From positions 296,977 through 360,976 of the forward strand of contig JABJJN010000008.1 in NCBI GenBank assembly GCA_018660835.1: a stretch of DNA of 64,000 nt, written 5' to 3'. Position 1 is the stretch's first letter. Each line of letters starts with the position of its first letter. Both the position numbers and the translations under genes were made by a program. The notes beneath the pieces were generated by a model. The model was not told the origin of the DNA. It did no database searches and saw only the letters and a program-made list of their open reading frames with translations. This document shows, in pieces, positions 1 to 8,134 of this stretch. This DNA comes from Gemmatimonadota bacterium (lineage in GTDB: Bacteria > Latescibacterota > UBA2968 > UBA8231).

Positions 1-163
1 AAACAAGCACGTGTGTGCCGATTCCTGCTCCTACCGCATCAATCGCCAACTGTAGAGGCGCATCATCTCCATCCCCGTCACTCAGCACGAGAATCTTGCG
101 GCTGGCGAGGGACGCGTGTTTGGCCTCTGCCACCAGATGGCCGATGACGGTAGCCTGTCTCAA
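1..163 (-). CDS. EutN/CcmL-family microcompartment vertex protein, second copy (partial)
   Basis: The reading frame runs off the left edge of the window; 54 codons are visible. It begins with TTG at 163, which overlaps the TGA stop of the preceding vertex gene, so the two are translationally coupled. The visible protein carries the family pattern: VIGHLVAEAKHASLASRKIL near the start, then AIDAVGAGIG around residues 40-48. This family forms the pentamers that cap the vertices of bacterial microcompartment shells. It is clearly a paralogue, not a duplicate, of the 160-453 gene. The C-terminal part is missing, so length and the usual final strand cannot be checked. Confidence 0.85.
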   Translation of the reverse strand, partial: MRQATVIGHLVAEAKHASLASRKILVLSDGDGDDAPLQLAIDAVGAGIGTHVLV

Positions 164-453
164 GCGGCGACCGCCTGACCAAAGGCGGTGACCGTATCCA
201 CAATGCCGACGATCACGGCATCGACTGGAGACGTCTTGTAACCTGGTGTCAGACGAGCCGAGCTACCCTGGACGATCACAACCACCTCGTCAGCACCTGC
301 GCCGACTGCATCAACGGCCACCATATGTTTCTTCGTCGACTGCAACCCGTCTTGTGTCGCCTCAAGTAACTCCACAACAAGCAACTTGCTGCCCTCAAGA
401 TTCTCGATCTTAGCTGCCGCGACGGCCGTTCCCTTGATACGGGCAATAATCAT
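160..453 (-). CDS. EutN/CcmL-family microcompartment vertex protein
   Basis: A 97-residue protein of the normal length for the EutN/CcmL family, whose pentamers close the vertices of protein-shelled organelles. It starts with MIIARIKGTAVAAAKIENLEG, the usual first strand and loop, and has AVDAVGAGADEVVVIVQG near residues 48-65, the signature of the family. It lies 6 bases after ispH on the same strand and overlaps the start of a second vertex gene. Tandem vertex genes are normal in shell operons, so the shell hexamers and cargo enzymes are probably just outside the window to the left. Which compartment type it belongs to cannot be told from this piece. Confidence 0.9.
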   Translation of the reverse strand: MIIARIKGTAVAAAKIENLEGSKLLVVELLEATQDGLQSTKKHMVAVDAVGAGADEVVVIVQGSSARLTPGYKTSPVDAVIVGIVDTVTAFGQAVAA

Positions 454-459
454 GACGAC

Positions 460-1728
460 TCAGACCGGATCCGCGATGGGCTCATGCAGAGCCAGTGACA
501 CGAGTCCGGACTCGATGTCAGTCTGTCCATAGCCATAGAATGATGCAATTCGCTCAACGACGCAGTTCATCAGAACATCAGGGCAGGACGCACCGGATGT
601 AACGGCCAGTCGTGTCGGCAACTCGGGCAGCCAGTCGTCACAGACCACAGTCTGCTTGGCGTGAATGTCGAAGTGGCGAATCTGAGTTGCAGACAATAAT
701 TCCTCGGCTCTACTGATCAGGAAACTTGGCATGACCTGTTCGCAGATCTCGACCAGGTGGGCAGTGTTGGAACTGTTGTATCCCCCAACAATCACGGCCA
801 CATCCGGTTCGGCGTCCAGCAGGGCCTTTGTCGCATTCTGGTTCCAGTTGGTCGCATAGCAGAGCGTGTCATTCGTGTCGGCAAAGTGCTTGTCGATCTG
901 GTCATCGCCGTAGCGCTCACGCATAGCCTCGCGCAGAATGCCGGCAACTTGCGCCGTCTCCTCTGCCAGCATCGTCGTCTGATTGACAACGGCGAGTCGC
1001 TGCAGATCCGTTGTCGCATCGAAGCCCTGCGACCACTTGTCACCAAATTCGGCGACCAACGCTTCTACTGAACTGCGTCCCATGATATACGCCGCCACGT
1101 GCGCCGCCTCTTCCGCATCCCGCACGACGAGCGTCTTCGTATGCTGTTCGGTGTGCGAGTGTGTGGCCTGCGTCTCTTCGTGGCCGAATTTCCCATGGAT
1201 GACGATCGTGTATCCCTCGCGCCCTAATTCCTCGCCGCGATCCCACACCTTTGAAACGAAGGGGCACGTCGTATCGTAGTTCTCACGAAACGAATCGCTC
1301 GTGGTATCCACACCACTGCGCTGCAGAGACGACTCGATGTCGAGGGTCGTACCAAAAGCCGGGATCAGGACGACATCTTCCGACGATAACTCCGACTCCT
1401 GAATCTGTCGCTGTCCATCACTGTCGTAGAGAAAGCGAATACCACGAGCGCGCAGATCCTCATTCACGAGTGGATTGTGGATGATCTCGTTCACCAGGTG
1501 GATGTCGCGATCCGGATGCGTCTCGAGCGCTGAGAAGGCCATGTGAATCGCGCGTTCGACACCAAAACAGAAGCCGAAATGGCGTGGCACGAGCACCTCG
1601 AGTTCGCCGATGCGCAAAACCGTCGGCGCCAGGGAGCGCTTGCCCTCTTCCTGACGAAAATCCTTGATGCGCTGAATGATTTCGCCAGAGTAGTGATTGG
1701 GGACGCGGTCAAACTGCTTGAAGGCCAT
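460..1728 (-). CDS. ispH: 4-hydroxy-3-methylbut-2-enyl diphosphate reductase
   Basis: IspH performs the last step of the MEP isoprenoid pathway, reducing HMBPP to IPP and DMAPP with a [4Fe-4S] cluster. At 422 residues this is the long form seen in cyanobacteria and some other phyla, not the ~315-residue enterobacterial form. The three cluster cysteines are visible: C54 in FGFCFGVERA, C155 in DTTCPFVSKVW and C290 in DTLCYATNWNQNA. The HGKFGHEET segment near 179 supplies active-site residues. The gene precedes the two vertex genes on the same strand with a 6-base gap, so it may share their transcript, although a functional link to a microcompartment is not evident. Confidence 0.95.
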   Translation of the reverse strand: MAFKQFDRVPNHYSGEIIQRIKDFRQEEGKRSLAPTVLRIGELEVLVPRHFGFCFGVERAIHMAFSALETHPDRDIHLVNEIIHNPLVNEDLRARGIRFLYDSDGQRQIQESELSSEDVVLIPAFGTTLDIESSLQRSGVDTTSDSFRENYDTTCPFVSKVWDRGEELGREGYTIVIHGKFGHEETQATHSHTEQHTKTLVVRDAEEAAHVAAYIMGRSSVEALVAEFGDKWSQGFDATTDLQRLAVVNQTTMLAEETAQVAGILREAMRERYGDDQIDKHFADTNDTLCYATNWNQNATKALLDAEPDVAVIVGGYNSSNTAHLVEICEQVMPSFLISRAEELLSATQIRHFDIHAKQTVVCDDWLPELPTRLAVTSGASCPDVLMNCVVERIASFYGYGQTDIESGLVSLALHEPIADPV

Positions 1729-1894
1729 TCAGAGGACGTCCACGGATACGCGTGATGGGTTCGACCGCATTGCCTGAAGACGCCGCGGAGCATGGGACGT
1801 GCTCCGAAAAATGCTCCCACGCCTGTCTGAGGACAGCGGGCGAGAATCTAAGCAACGCCCCCTACCTGTCAATCTTCCTATATTCACTCGCTTC

Positions 1895-2608
1895 ATGACT
1901 CACGACACCTCATCCATCCACGCCATTACGTTACTCAGCGGCGGCCTCGACAGTTGCGTGGCAACGGCGGAAGCTGTTGCTGCACATGGCCGTAGCGTTG
2001 GTGTACTACACGTGTCCTATGGCCAGCGGACGGCGAACCGCGAGTTTGCTGCCTTTGCCGCCATCGCCGATCACTATGGCTTGACCACGCGCCTGCATGC
2101 CGATGCTGAGTATCTCGGTAAAATGGGTGGATCGAGTCTCGTCGATGACGACTTGGCCATCCCGATGAGTAGCGCAACGTCCTCGGCTGCCCAAGACGTA
2201 TCACAACTGCCCAATACTTACGTCCCCTTCCGCAATACCCACCTGCTGTCGATCGCCGTCGCCTGGGCAGAAGTCCTGGGGGCAGAGGAGATCTTCTGTG
2301 GCGCTCACGCGGCGGATTCTGCCTATCCTGACACGCAGCCGGGATTCTTCGACGCCTTTCAGCAACTTCTTCACCGCGCCCTGCCCGAGGGCACAGACAT
2401 CATCGTGCGCACCCCCTTGTTGTCACTCGACAAGAAGGCGATCGTTCAACATGGGACCAAGTTGTCAGCGCCCTTGCAGTTGACCTGGTCGTGTTATGCT
2501 GAAGAATCCACTCCCTGTGGCCGGTGCCACAGTTGCCATCTCCGTCAGACGGGTTTTGAGGAAGCTGGGCTCACAGATCCTCTAACCTCCACGTCTGACC
2601 TTCAATAG
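1895..2608 (+). CDS. queC: 7-cyano-7-deazaguanine synthase
   Basis: QueC converts 7-carboxy-7-deazaguanine and ammonia to preQ0 using ATP, in the queuosine pathway. The PP-loop ATP-binding motif SGGLDS is at residues 15-20. Four zinc cysteines lie near the C-terminus (C200, C208, C211, C214 in the run SCYAEESTPCGRCHSCHLR). I chose ATG 1895, giving 237 residues; the frame is open upstream to 1799 but that stretch looks non-coding and the family normally begins close to the PP-loop. queF follows about 1.7 kb downstream, separated by an unrelated-looking gene whose GTG start immediately follows the queC stop. queD and queE are not in the window. Confidence 0.95.
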   Translation: MTHDTSSIHAITLLSGGLDSCVATAEAVAAHGRSVGVLHVSYGQRTANREFAAFAAIADHYGLTTRLHADAEYLGKMGGSSLVDDDLAIPMSSATSSAAQDVSQLPNTYVPFRNTHLLSIAVAWAEVLGAEEIFCGAHAADSAYPDTQPGFFDAFQQLLHRALPEGTDIIVRTPLLSLDKKAIVQHGTKLSAPLQLTWSCYAEESTPCGRCHSCHLRQTGFEEAGLTDPLTSTSDLQ

Positions 2609-4201
2609 GTGAAAAATATGCTGATCGGTTATGTCAGTGATGAACGTTACGTTGCTCTGCCCGATGTCCTGCTTGAATTCATCTCGTCAGAAGGTGCATC
2701 GACAGAGACCAGATCAAGAGCCTCCGGATCGATCCATGCTGATCTGACACCAGGGCCGTATCAGGTCGTGTTGCACTGCGAGGGGTATGGCCTCAAGCGC
2801 GTGTCGATGACGGTTGCGGAGAATCGCCCGTATCAGTTTCGCTTGTTGAAGGATGATCTGCTCGGCTACATGTGGCCGAAGTGGGTGCAGTCGGGCGAGC
2901 GCTCAGAATTTCGCGTGCATTGCGATGAGGCGTATAAGCTGGAGTTGTTCCGCTATGGCATGGGCAAAGAGTTCATCAAGCCCATCGGCTGGTATGATGA
3001 GCATGGCCCGGGTGCAACCGTGCAGATCACACCTGATGGTGATTACACGCAGACGGGGGTTCAATGGAATCGCTTCGGCTACACAAATCCCCATCACAAA
3101 CAGTATCTCACAGCACCAGATCGATCCGGGCTGTATTACTGTCACGCCAGCACCGCCACGGGGAGATTCTTTTCCTTTCCTTGGATCGTCGCACCCAAGA
3201 CACCACAACATTCCATCGCAGTGCTGGCGAGCAACGTTAACTGGAACTGTTACAACAACTTTGGTGGCCGTAGCAACTACATCCACCCAGATCGCTTTCC
3301 ACCGACACCGACGGTGAATGCGCGACTGGAACTCAATCGGTATACCAACGGCGAGCACATCAACTACGGTACCGAGGACTACGCCCCACTCTCCTTCGAC
3401 CGTCCCGAACCGATCAGTCACATCCCTCTGGACGTGGGTCCGAAGGATCCGATCGAGGGTCGAGCTGCCAGTCACGTTGCGGAGGCCGAATGGCGACTGC
3501 TGGCCTGGATGGAACAAGAAGGATTCAACTACGATCTGTGGGCGGAGACCCATCTTCACTTCGGGCAGCTGAATCTCGACGACTACAAGGTCCTCGTGAT
3601 CAGCACGCATCCAGAGTATTGGTCGGAAGAGATGTATTTCGGTGTGAAGAAATGGGTATTTGAACGAGGTGGTAAGTTGATGTATCTGGGGGGCAATGGA
3701 CTCAATGCCAAGGTCGAGTTCCTCGACGAGAGCACAATGAAGGTTTGGAATGGCGATGCACGTGTGATGCAGGAGAAGGGACTGGAGAGCCGCTTCCACA
3801 TTTATGTGGAATCCGAGGCGAATCTACTCGGTGTGGTCTTCACGGATACGGGCATCATGACGGCTGCTCCCTACCGCGTCATCGATGCCGACCACTGGAT
3901 CTTCGAGGGCACGGGCAAGGCCAATGGCGACTTGTTTGGGGAAGCAAGTCTGCACATGCGCATCCCCGGCGGTGCGTCGGGACATGAGACGGACAAGGTC
4001 TCTCCGAGTTCACCCCCGAATGTTCATACTGTCGCCAAGGGTGAGAATCCTGATGAGGGCGGCGGTGAGATCGTCCACTTCGATACGGATTCAGGTGGCG
4101 GCGTGTTTTCAGTGGGTTCGATCACGTGGCCGTCGTCGATCATGGTCGACGAGACCGTGTCGCGTATGACGGCCAACGTCCTGCGGCGCTTCACCAGCTG
4201 A
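2609..4201 (+). CDS. N,N-dimethylformamidase large-subunit-like protein
   Basis: A 530-residue protein that begins with GTG directly after the queC stop codon, so it is almost certainly co-transcribed. The first ~90 residues look like a small beta domain (a carboxypeptidase-regulatory-like stretch, DLTPGPYQVVLHCEGYG). The main body resembles the C-terminal domain of the N,N-dimethylformamidase beta subunit: NWNCYNNFGGRSNY near residue 215, a tyrosine- and tryptophan-rich centre, and VLVISTHPEYWSEEMYFGVK followed by FERGGKLMYLGGNG near 330-370, which resembles a class I glutamine-amidotransferase-like fold. No small subunit is next to it. The substrate is unknown and amidase activity is only inferred from the family. 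It sits inside the queC-queF pair, which is odd. Confidence 0.7.
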   Translation: MKNMLIGYVSDERYVALPDVLLEFISSEGASTETRSRASGSIHADLTPGPYQVVLHCEGYGLKRVSMTVAENRPYQFRLLKDDLLGYMWPKWVQSGERSEFRVHCDEAYKLELFRYGMGKEFIKPIGWYDEHGPGATVQITPDGDYTQTGVQWNRFGYTNPHHKQYLTAPDRSGLYYCHASTATGRFFSFPWIVAPKTPQHSIAVLASNVNWNCYNNFGGRSNYIHPDRFPPTPTVNARLELNRYTNGEHINYGTEDYAPLSFDRPEPISHIPLDVGPKDPIEGRAASHVAEAEWRLLAWMEQEGFNYDLWAETHLHFGQLNLDDYKVLVISTHPEYWSEEMYFGVKKWVFERGGKLMYLGGNGLNAKVEFLDESTMKVWNGDARVMQEKGLESRFHIYVESEANLLGVVFTDTGIMTAAPYRVIDADHWIFEGTGKANGDLFGEASLHMRIPGGASGHETDKVSPSSPPNVHTVAKGENPDEGGGEIVHFDTDSGGGVFSVGSITWPSSIMVDETVSRMTANVLRRFTS

Positions 4202-4284
4202 CACGAGCGTGGGGGAGGTCCTTGCCGGCCGACAGAAATCCCCTAATTTCATGCCAATACTTGAACTTATAGATATGGACCGCC

Positions 4285-4632
4285 ATGGCGGGTAATACAC
4301 AAGAAATAGAAATCTTTCCCAACCCGAATCCGGGACGCGACTTCACTATTGATATCGCGTGTCCCGAGTTCACATCGGTCTGTCCCAAAACAGGCCACCC
4401 CGACTTCGGCACGATCCACATAAGCTACGTGCCGGCGGACAGTTGTATCGAGCTCAAAGCACTCAAGCTCTACCTCCAGTCATATCGACAGGAGGGCATC
4501 TTCTACGAGGCCGTGACCAACGCTATCCTTGATCACCTGGTATCTGCCTGTGCGCCACGGCGTATGACCGTTGTCGGCGACTTCCGCGCACGTGGAGGCA
4601 TCACAACCAAGGTGACCGCGTCATACCCCTGA
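4285..4632 (+). CDS. queF: NADPH-dependent 7-cyano-7-deazaguanine reductase
   Basis: QueF reduces the nitrile of preQ0 to the amine of preQ1 with two NADPH, a tunnelling-fold enzyme. At 115 residues this is the short, single-domain type. The catalytic cysteine is C33 in the motif [12 protein letters not shown], with D40 as the acid, and the family signature [20 protein letters not shown] is at about 56-75. The start ATG at 4285 gives the expected N-terminus. It lies 83 bases after the DMFase-like gene on the same strand. Together with queC it supports queuosine modification of tRNA in this organism. Confidence 0.95.
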   Translation: MAGNTQEIEIFPNPNPGRDFTIDIACPEFTSVCPKTGHPDFGTIHISYVPADSCIELKALKLYLQSYRQEGIFYEAVTNAILDHLVSACAPRRMTVVGDFRARGGITTKVTASYP

Positions 4633-4714
4633 TAGGGCAATGCTGCCCCGCCAACCCGATAGGGTGCGGGGTCAAGGACGATGGCCGGCACTATCACTGA
4701 ATTGGAGTCGATCC

Positions 4715-5734
4715 ATGTTTGCAGAAGACCAGGAGGAGGAAGCGACTGTGTCTGACACCGACACCGACGCACAATCCGACCAGGATGAGAAGCCCTGGTA
4801 CCCGTATATCACCAAGACACAGTTTGAGAAGTTCCTGTCCCGCTTGCACGCCAAGATTCCTGAGGAAATCGATCGCGACTATGTGCGTGCGATCATTCGC
4901 ACACCGTCGATGATCTATCGGTTCCTCCGTGGAATCGAAGCAATGAAGCTCATCGACCACGAGCAGCGCCCCACAGAGAGACTCACACGGCTGGTTGAGA
5001 AAGAGTCGCGTCGCGAAACACTGAGTGATGTTGTGCGCGACCTCTATCCTGAGTTGCTGAAGCAGTGGGAAGGTGCGGACGGTGAAATGTCCGATCGTGA
5101 CATGGTTTCCTTCTTCCGCAAGGAAACGGGCATGGGCAACGATTCGGCCAACAAGATGAAGATGTTCTTCAAGTATCTGCTGTCTGAGTCCGACTTTACA
5201 CCAGGCGAAGCGTCCTCTTCTACAGAGGAATCTGCCACGGCGGAAACGGTCGAGGCACCCGTCGAGGCACCTGTCGAAGAAAAGGCCGAGAAGCCGGAGC
5301 CGAAGAAGGCCGCAGAGCCCGCCGAAGCTCCCGCTGAGACGACGGGCGGCCGCAATGGCGGTCGCGAGCGCGGTGGTCGCGCCGAGCGCCGCGGGCCGCG
5401 CGAACGCTCCGAACGCTCCGAACGCTCCGAACGCTCCGAGCGTGGTGACAGATCCGATCGCGGTGATCGCGGCGACAAGCCCGAGCGCGGCGACAAGCCC
5501 GAGCGAGGTGAACGTGCCGAGCGTGGTGGTCGTGATCGTGATCGCGATCGAGACCGCCCGGATCGGGACAATGATCGCTACTCCAACCGCCCTGTCACTG
5601 AGGCGCAGCGCGCCTATCTCGACACGCTCAAGGCCGTACTGCGTGTCAATGTCGACGGTGACTGGGACGACGATATGATTCGTCTCGCCTTTGATCGACT
5701 CGAGCGGATCTTCGATCGAGTTCGTCGCGGCTAA
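4715..5734 (+). CDS. DUF5343-like protein with a long charged repeat tail
   Basis: I chose ATG 4715 (GGAG seven bases upstream), giving about 339 residues. Residues ~25-150 form a folded domain that resembles the DUF5343 family: FEKFLSRLHAKIPEEIDRDY, then RTPSMIYRFLRGIEAMKLID, then TGMGNDSANKMKMFFKYLL; function unknown. Residues ~165-285 are low-complexity: first Glu/Ala/Pro-rich, then Arg/Gly/Glu/Asp repeats with four tandem ERS units, DRGDRGDKPERGDKPERGE and RDRDRDRDR. A short ordered C-terminus follows (EAQRAYLDTLKAVLRV). The tail resembles RNA-binding or condensate-forming tails, but that is inference. The antisense frame is also long because of the repeats; the plus strand is preferred because of the terminator just downstream and the conserved N-terminal domain. 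Confidence 0.75.
   Translation: MFAEDQEEEATVSDTDTDAQSDQDEKPWYPYITKTQFEKFLSRLHAKIPEEIDRDYVRAIIRTPSMIYRFLRGIEAMKLIDHEQRPTERLTRLVEKESRRETLSDVVRDLYPELLKQWEGADGEMSDRDMVSFFRKETGMGNDSANKMKMFFKYLLSESDFTPGEASSSTEESATAETVEAPVEAPVEEKAEKPEPKKAAEPAEAPAETTGGRNGGRERGGRAERRGPRERSERSERSERSERGDRSDRGDRGDKPERGDKPERGERAERGGRDRDRDRDRPDRDNDRYSNRPVTEAQRAYLDTLKAVLRVNVDGDWDDDMIRLAFDRLERIFDRVRRG
5402..5443 (+). repeat. tandem 9-bp repeat encoding ERS units
   Basis: Four perfect copies of the nonamer GAACGCTCC (5402-5437) run into a variant copy. They encode four Glu-Arg-Ser units in the charged tail of the surrounding gene. Perfect nucleotide identity, including codon choice, suggests recent slippage expansion, so copy number may vary between strains. 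Confidence 0.85.
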
Positions 5735-5754
5735 GATGTAGCACAAAGCACAAC

Positions 5755-5794
5755 AAAGCCCCCCGACCTGAAGACAGGTCGGGGGGCTTTTTTT
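5755..5794 (+). terminator. Rho-independent terminator
   Basis: A perfect 16-bp stem pairs 5755-5770 with 5775-5790 around an AAGA loop and is followed by seven T residues (5788-5794). It closes the queC-to-charged-tail gene unit. The stem's 5' end starts AAA, so it could also act on transcripts arriving from the right, although accA ends 60 bases further on. Confidence 0.95.
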
Positions 5795-5853
5795 GCGCTC
5801 TGAGACCGCATGACGCGGCTCGAATCAACCGCGCTACATCATCTCTCTATCTA

Positions 5854-6816
5854 TCACTCTTCCCAATGGCCCATGGAAGCAAATTTCTCGACACGCTGAT
5901 CGACCAGGTCTGTCGGCGACAATCCACGCAGTTCCGCGTAGGCCTCTTTTATGTGTCGTTTGAGGGTTGTTGCGGCACCATCCATATCACGATGTGCCCC
6001 GCCGAAAGGCTCAGGTACCACGCGATCGATGATCCCATGCTCTTTCAGATCCGCGGCGGACAGTTTCAGCGCTTCGGCAGCCTCTTCCTTGCGGTCGCGC
6101 GTGCGGAACAGAATCGTTGAGCAACTCTCTGGAACAATGACGGAGTACACGGCGTGTTCGAGCATCAGGATTCGATCCCCTACCGTGATCCCAATTGCGC
6201 CACCCGAGAAAGCCTGGCCAATCACAGCAACGACGATCGGCACCGGCAAGTGGGACATCTCGAAGAGATTGCGCGCAATCGCTTCAGCCTGGCCGCGTTC
6301 CTCAGCCTCAATTCCGGGGAATGCGCCGGACGTATCGACAAGAGTCAGGACAGGCTTACCGAACTTGGCCGCCATCTGCATAAGACGAAGTGCCTTGCGA
6401 TAGCCTTCCGGGTGTGGCATGCCAAAGTTTCGCATCTTGCGATCCTCGACATTGCGACCACTCTGAATCCCGACGACGATGAGTGGCTCGCCGTCCAGTC
6501 TGGCAGGGCCACCAACAATGGCCTTGTCGTCGCCGAAATACCGATCCCCATGCAACTCAGTAAAGTCCGTCAGCATCTTCGAGATATAGTCGAGGGCGTA
6601 GGGACGCTGCGGGTGCCGGGAGATCTGCACACGCTGCCAGCGTGTCAGTCCCGAGTAGATATCGTGGCGCAGACGCTCGGCACGTTCCTCGAGCGATCTC
6701 AACTCACGACTCAGATCTAGTCCATCCGCCTGCGCCTGCGTTTGCATCTCCTCGATGCTCTTCTCGAGTTCGACAATAGGGCGCTCGAAATCAAGGTAAA
6801 AACTGCGTTCGCTCAT
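5854..6816 (-). CDS. accA: acetyl-CoA carboxylase carboxyltransferase subunit alpha
   Basis: AccA pairs with AccD to move the carboxyl group from carboxybiotin to acetyl-CoA, giving malonyl-CoA for fatty-acid synthesis. The 320-residue length is normal. Family landmarks are [20 protein letters not shown] near 92-111, the [15 protein letters not shown] strand, [20 protein letters not shown] and [10 protein letters not shown], which builds the oxyanion hole. The usual PEGCASILWR is [10 protein letters not shown] here, a mild variation. The gene follows the aminotransferase on the same strand after 118 bases that hold a short direct repeat, so it may have its own promoter. accD, accB and accC are not in the window. 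Confidence 0.95.
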   Translation of the reverse strand: MSERSFYLDFERPIVELEKSIEEMQTQAQADGLDLSRELRSLEERAERLRHDIYSGLTRWQRVQISRHPQRPYALDYISKMLTDFTELHGDRYFGDDKAIVGGPARLDGEPLIVVGIQSGRNVEDRKMRNFGMPHPEGYRKALRLMQMAAKFGKPVLTLVDTSGAFPGIEAEERGQAEAIARNLFEMSHLPVPIVVAVIGQAFSGGAIGITVGDRILMLEHAVYSVIVPESCSTILFRTRDRKEEAAEALKLSAADLKEHGIIDRVVPEPFGGAHRDMDGAATTLKRHIKEAYAELRGLSPTDLVDQRVEKFASMGHWEE

Positions 6817-6883
6817 TGTTTCACATTTCCGGAGGCGTGAATCATTGTTTGCTCTTCAAGTGTAATAGACACCGGTGACATCG

Positions 6884-6924
6884 TGTCACTTCGATCACGT
6901 CCTGTCACTTCGATGATGACGTCC
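6884..6924. repeat. short imperfect direct repeat
   Basis: Two adjacent copies of TGTCACTTCGAT followed by ACGTCC (6884-6902 and 6903-6924; the second has three extra bases in the middle) lie between the aminotransferase gene and accA. On the minus strand they sit upstream of accA, where they could be a binding site or simply a small duplication. No protein-coding potential is seen. Confidence 0.5.
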
Positions 6925-6934
6925 TGTACTGCTT

Positions 6935-8134
6935 CTAAGTCAGGCGTCCCAGGGCATCGCTGACCCGCGACAGTGCCTCCTCGAGATTCTGCCTCGACGT
7001 AGCATAGGACATACGCAGATGCGGCTTGGTACCAAAGCCGGCTCCGGGTACACAGGCGACTCGTGCCTCGTCCAACAGATAGTCACACAGAGCCGTGCTG
7101 TCTGCGACAGGCCCCTGGGGACCGGAGCGACCAAAGAATGCCGAGACATCGGGGTAGGCGTAGAATGCCCCTTTGGGCAATTCACACACAACACCATCTA
7201 TGGCATTGAGTGCATCGATAACAAATCGGCGACGATGGTCGTACTCCTGACGCATCAGTTCGACCGATTCCTGCGGTCCAGAAAGGGCTTCCACTGCCGC
7301 TTTCTGCGACATCGAAGAAGGGTGCGACACCGTCTGGCTTTGAGCCTTGTCCATCAAGGCGATGACATCGGACGGCCCCGCAGCATAGCCGATGCGCCAG
7401 CCCGTCATGGCATACGTCTTCGATACGCCGTTGACGATGATCGTGCGCTCCTTGAGTTGCTCGGACAGCGTTGCCATCGACACGTGTTCGGCGTCATCGT
7501 AGATCAGCTTCTCGTAGATCTCGTCACCCAGCACATACAGGTCATGTGCAAGAATGACCTCACCAAGGGCTGCCATCTCGGCACGTGTGTAGACAGCCCC
7601 ACTTGGATTTGAGGGGCTGTTGATCAGCACCATGCGTGTGCGTGGCGTAATCGCCGCAGCCAACAACTCCGGTGTCAGCTTCAGCCCATCTTCTGCACGT
7701 GTCTCGACGATGACTGGATCAGCACCGACCAGTTTTGGCTGCTCAGTGAAGGTGACCCAATAGGGCGTGGGAATGATCATCTCATCACCAGGATTCAACA
7801 CGGCAGCCACAGCCAGAGCCAAAGAGTGCTTGGCGCCATTGTTGACGACAATCTGCTCGGGTTTGTATTGCAGATCATGATCGATGCGAAAACGCTCGAT
7901 CACCGCGTCCTTGAGTTCAGGAATTCCTGACGGGGGCGACGTGTATTTGGTGAAGCCCTCCTCGATGGCACGTATGCCGGCGTCTTTGACATTCTGTGGC
8001 GTATCGAAGTCGGGCTCCCCCGCTGACAGCGGGATGACGTCGACTCCTTCTCGACGCAGAGCGGCGGCCTTGGCCGTAATCGCCATGGTAGGTGAGGGAG
8101 CAACGCGTTGAATGTATTCGGACAGGGGCGCCAT
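6935..8134 (-). CDS. aspartate/prephenate-type aminotransferase, class I
   Basis: A 399-residue PLP-dependent fold-type I aminotransferase of the AAT Ib subgroup, which usually acts on aspartate or prephenate. The PLP lysine is K239 in SKTYAMTGWRIGY. Other landmarks are PLSAGEPDFDTP (35-46), YTSPPSGIPELK, NNGAKHSLA and INSPSNPSGAVY (171-182). Its ATG shares one base with the argJ stop (TGATG), so the two are translationally coupled. In this operon, with argJ and the branched-chain genes, a general aspartate aminotransferase role is most likely. The exact acceptor cannot be read from sequence. Confidence 0.9.
   Translation of the reverse strand: MAPLSEYIQRVAPSPTMAITAKAAALRREGVDVIPLSAGEPDFDTPQNVKDAGIRAIEEGFTKYTSPPSGIPELKDAVIERFRIDHDLQYKPEQIVVNNGAKHSLALAVAAVLNPGDEMIIPTPYWVTFTEQPKLVGADPVIVETRAEDGLKLTPELLAAAITPRTRMVLINSPSNPSGAVYTRAEMAALGEVILAHDLYVLGDEIYEKLIYDDAEHVSMATLSEQLKERTIIVNGVSKTYAMTGWRIGYAAGPSDVIALMDKAQSQTVSHPSSMSQKAAVEALSGPQESVELMRQEYDHRRRFVIDALNAIDGVVCELPKGAFYAYPDVSAFFGRSGPQGPVADSTALCDYLLDEARVACVPGAGFGTKPHLRMSYATSRQNLEEALSRVSDALGRLT

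Noticed and set aside
2903..3799. 298-codon antisense frame inside the DMFase-like gene
   Set aside because: No domain, and the sense strand has clear family motifs.
5402..5443. Possible CRISPR-like repeat
   Set aside because: The repeats are contiguous 9-mers without spacers, in frame within a coding region.
4694..5746. Long antisense reading frame opposite the charged-tail protein
   Set aside because: It is open only because the repeat codons (GAA CGC TCC and relatives) have no stops in that frame; the product is low-complexity Leu/Arg/Gly and matches no family, while the plus strand has a folded domain and a terminator.
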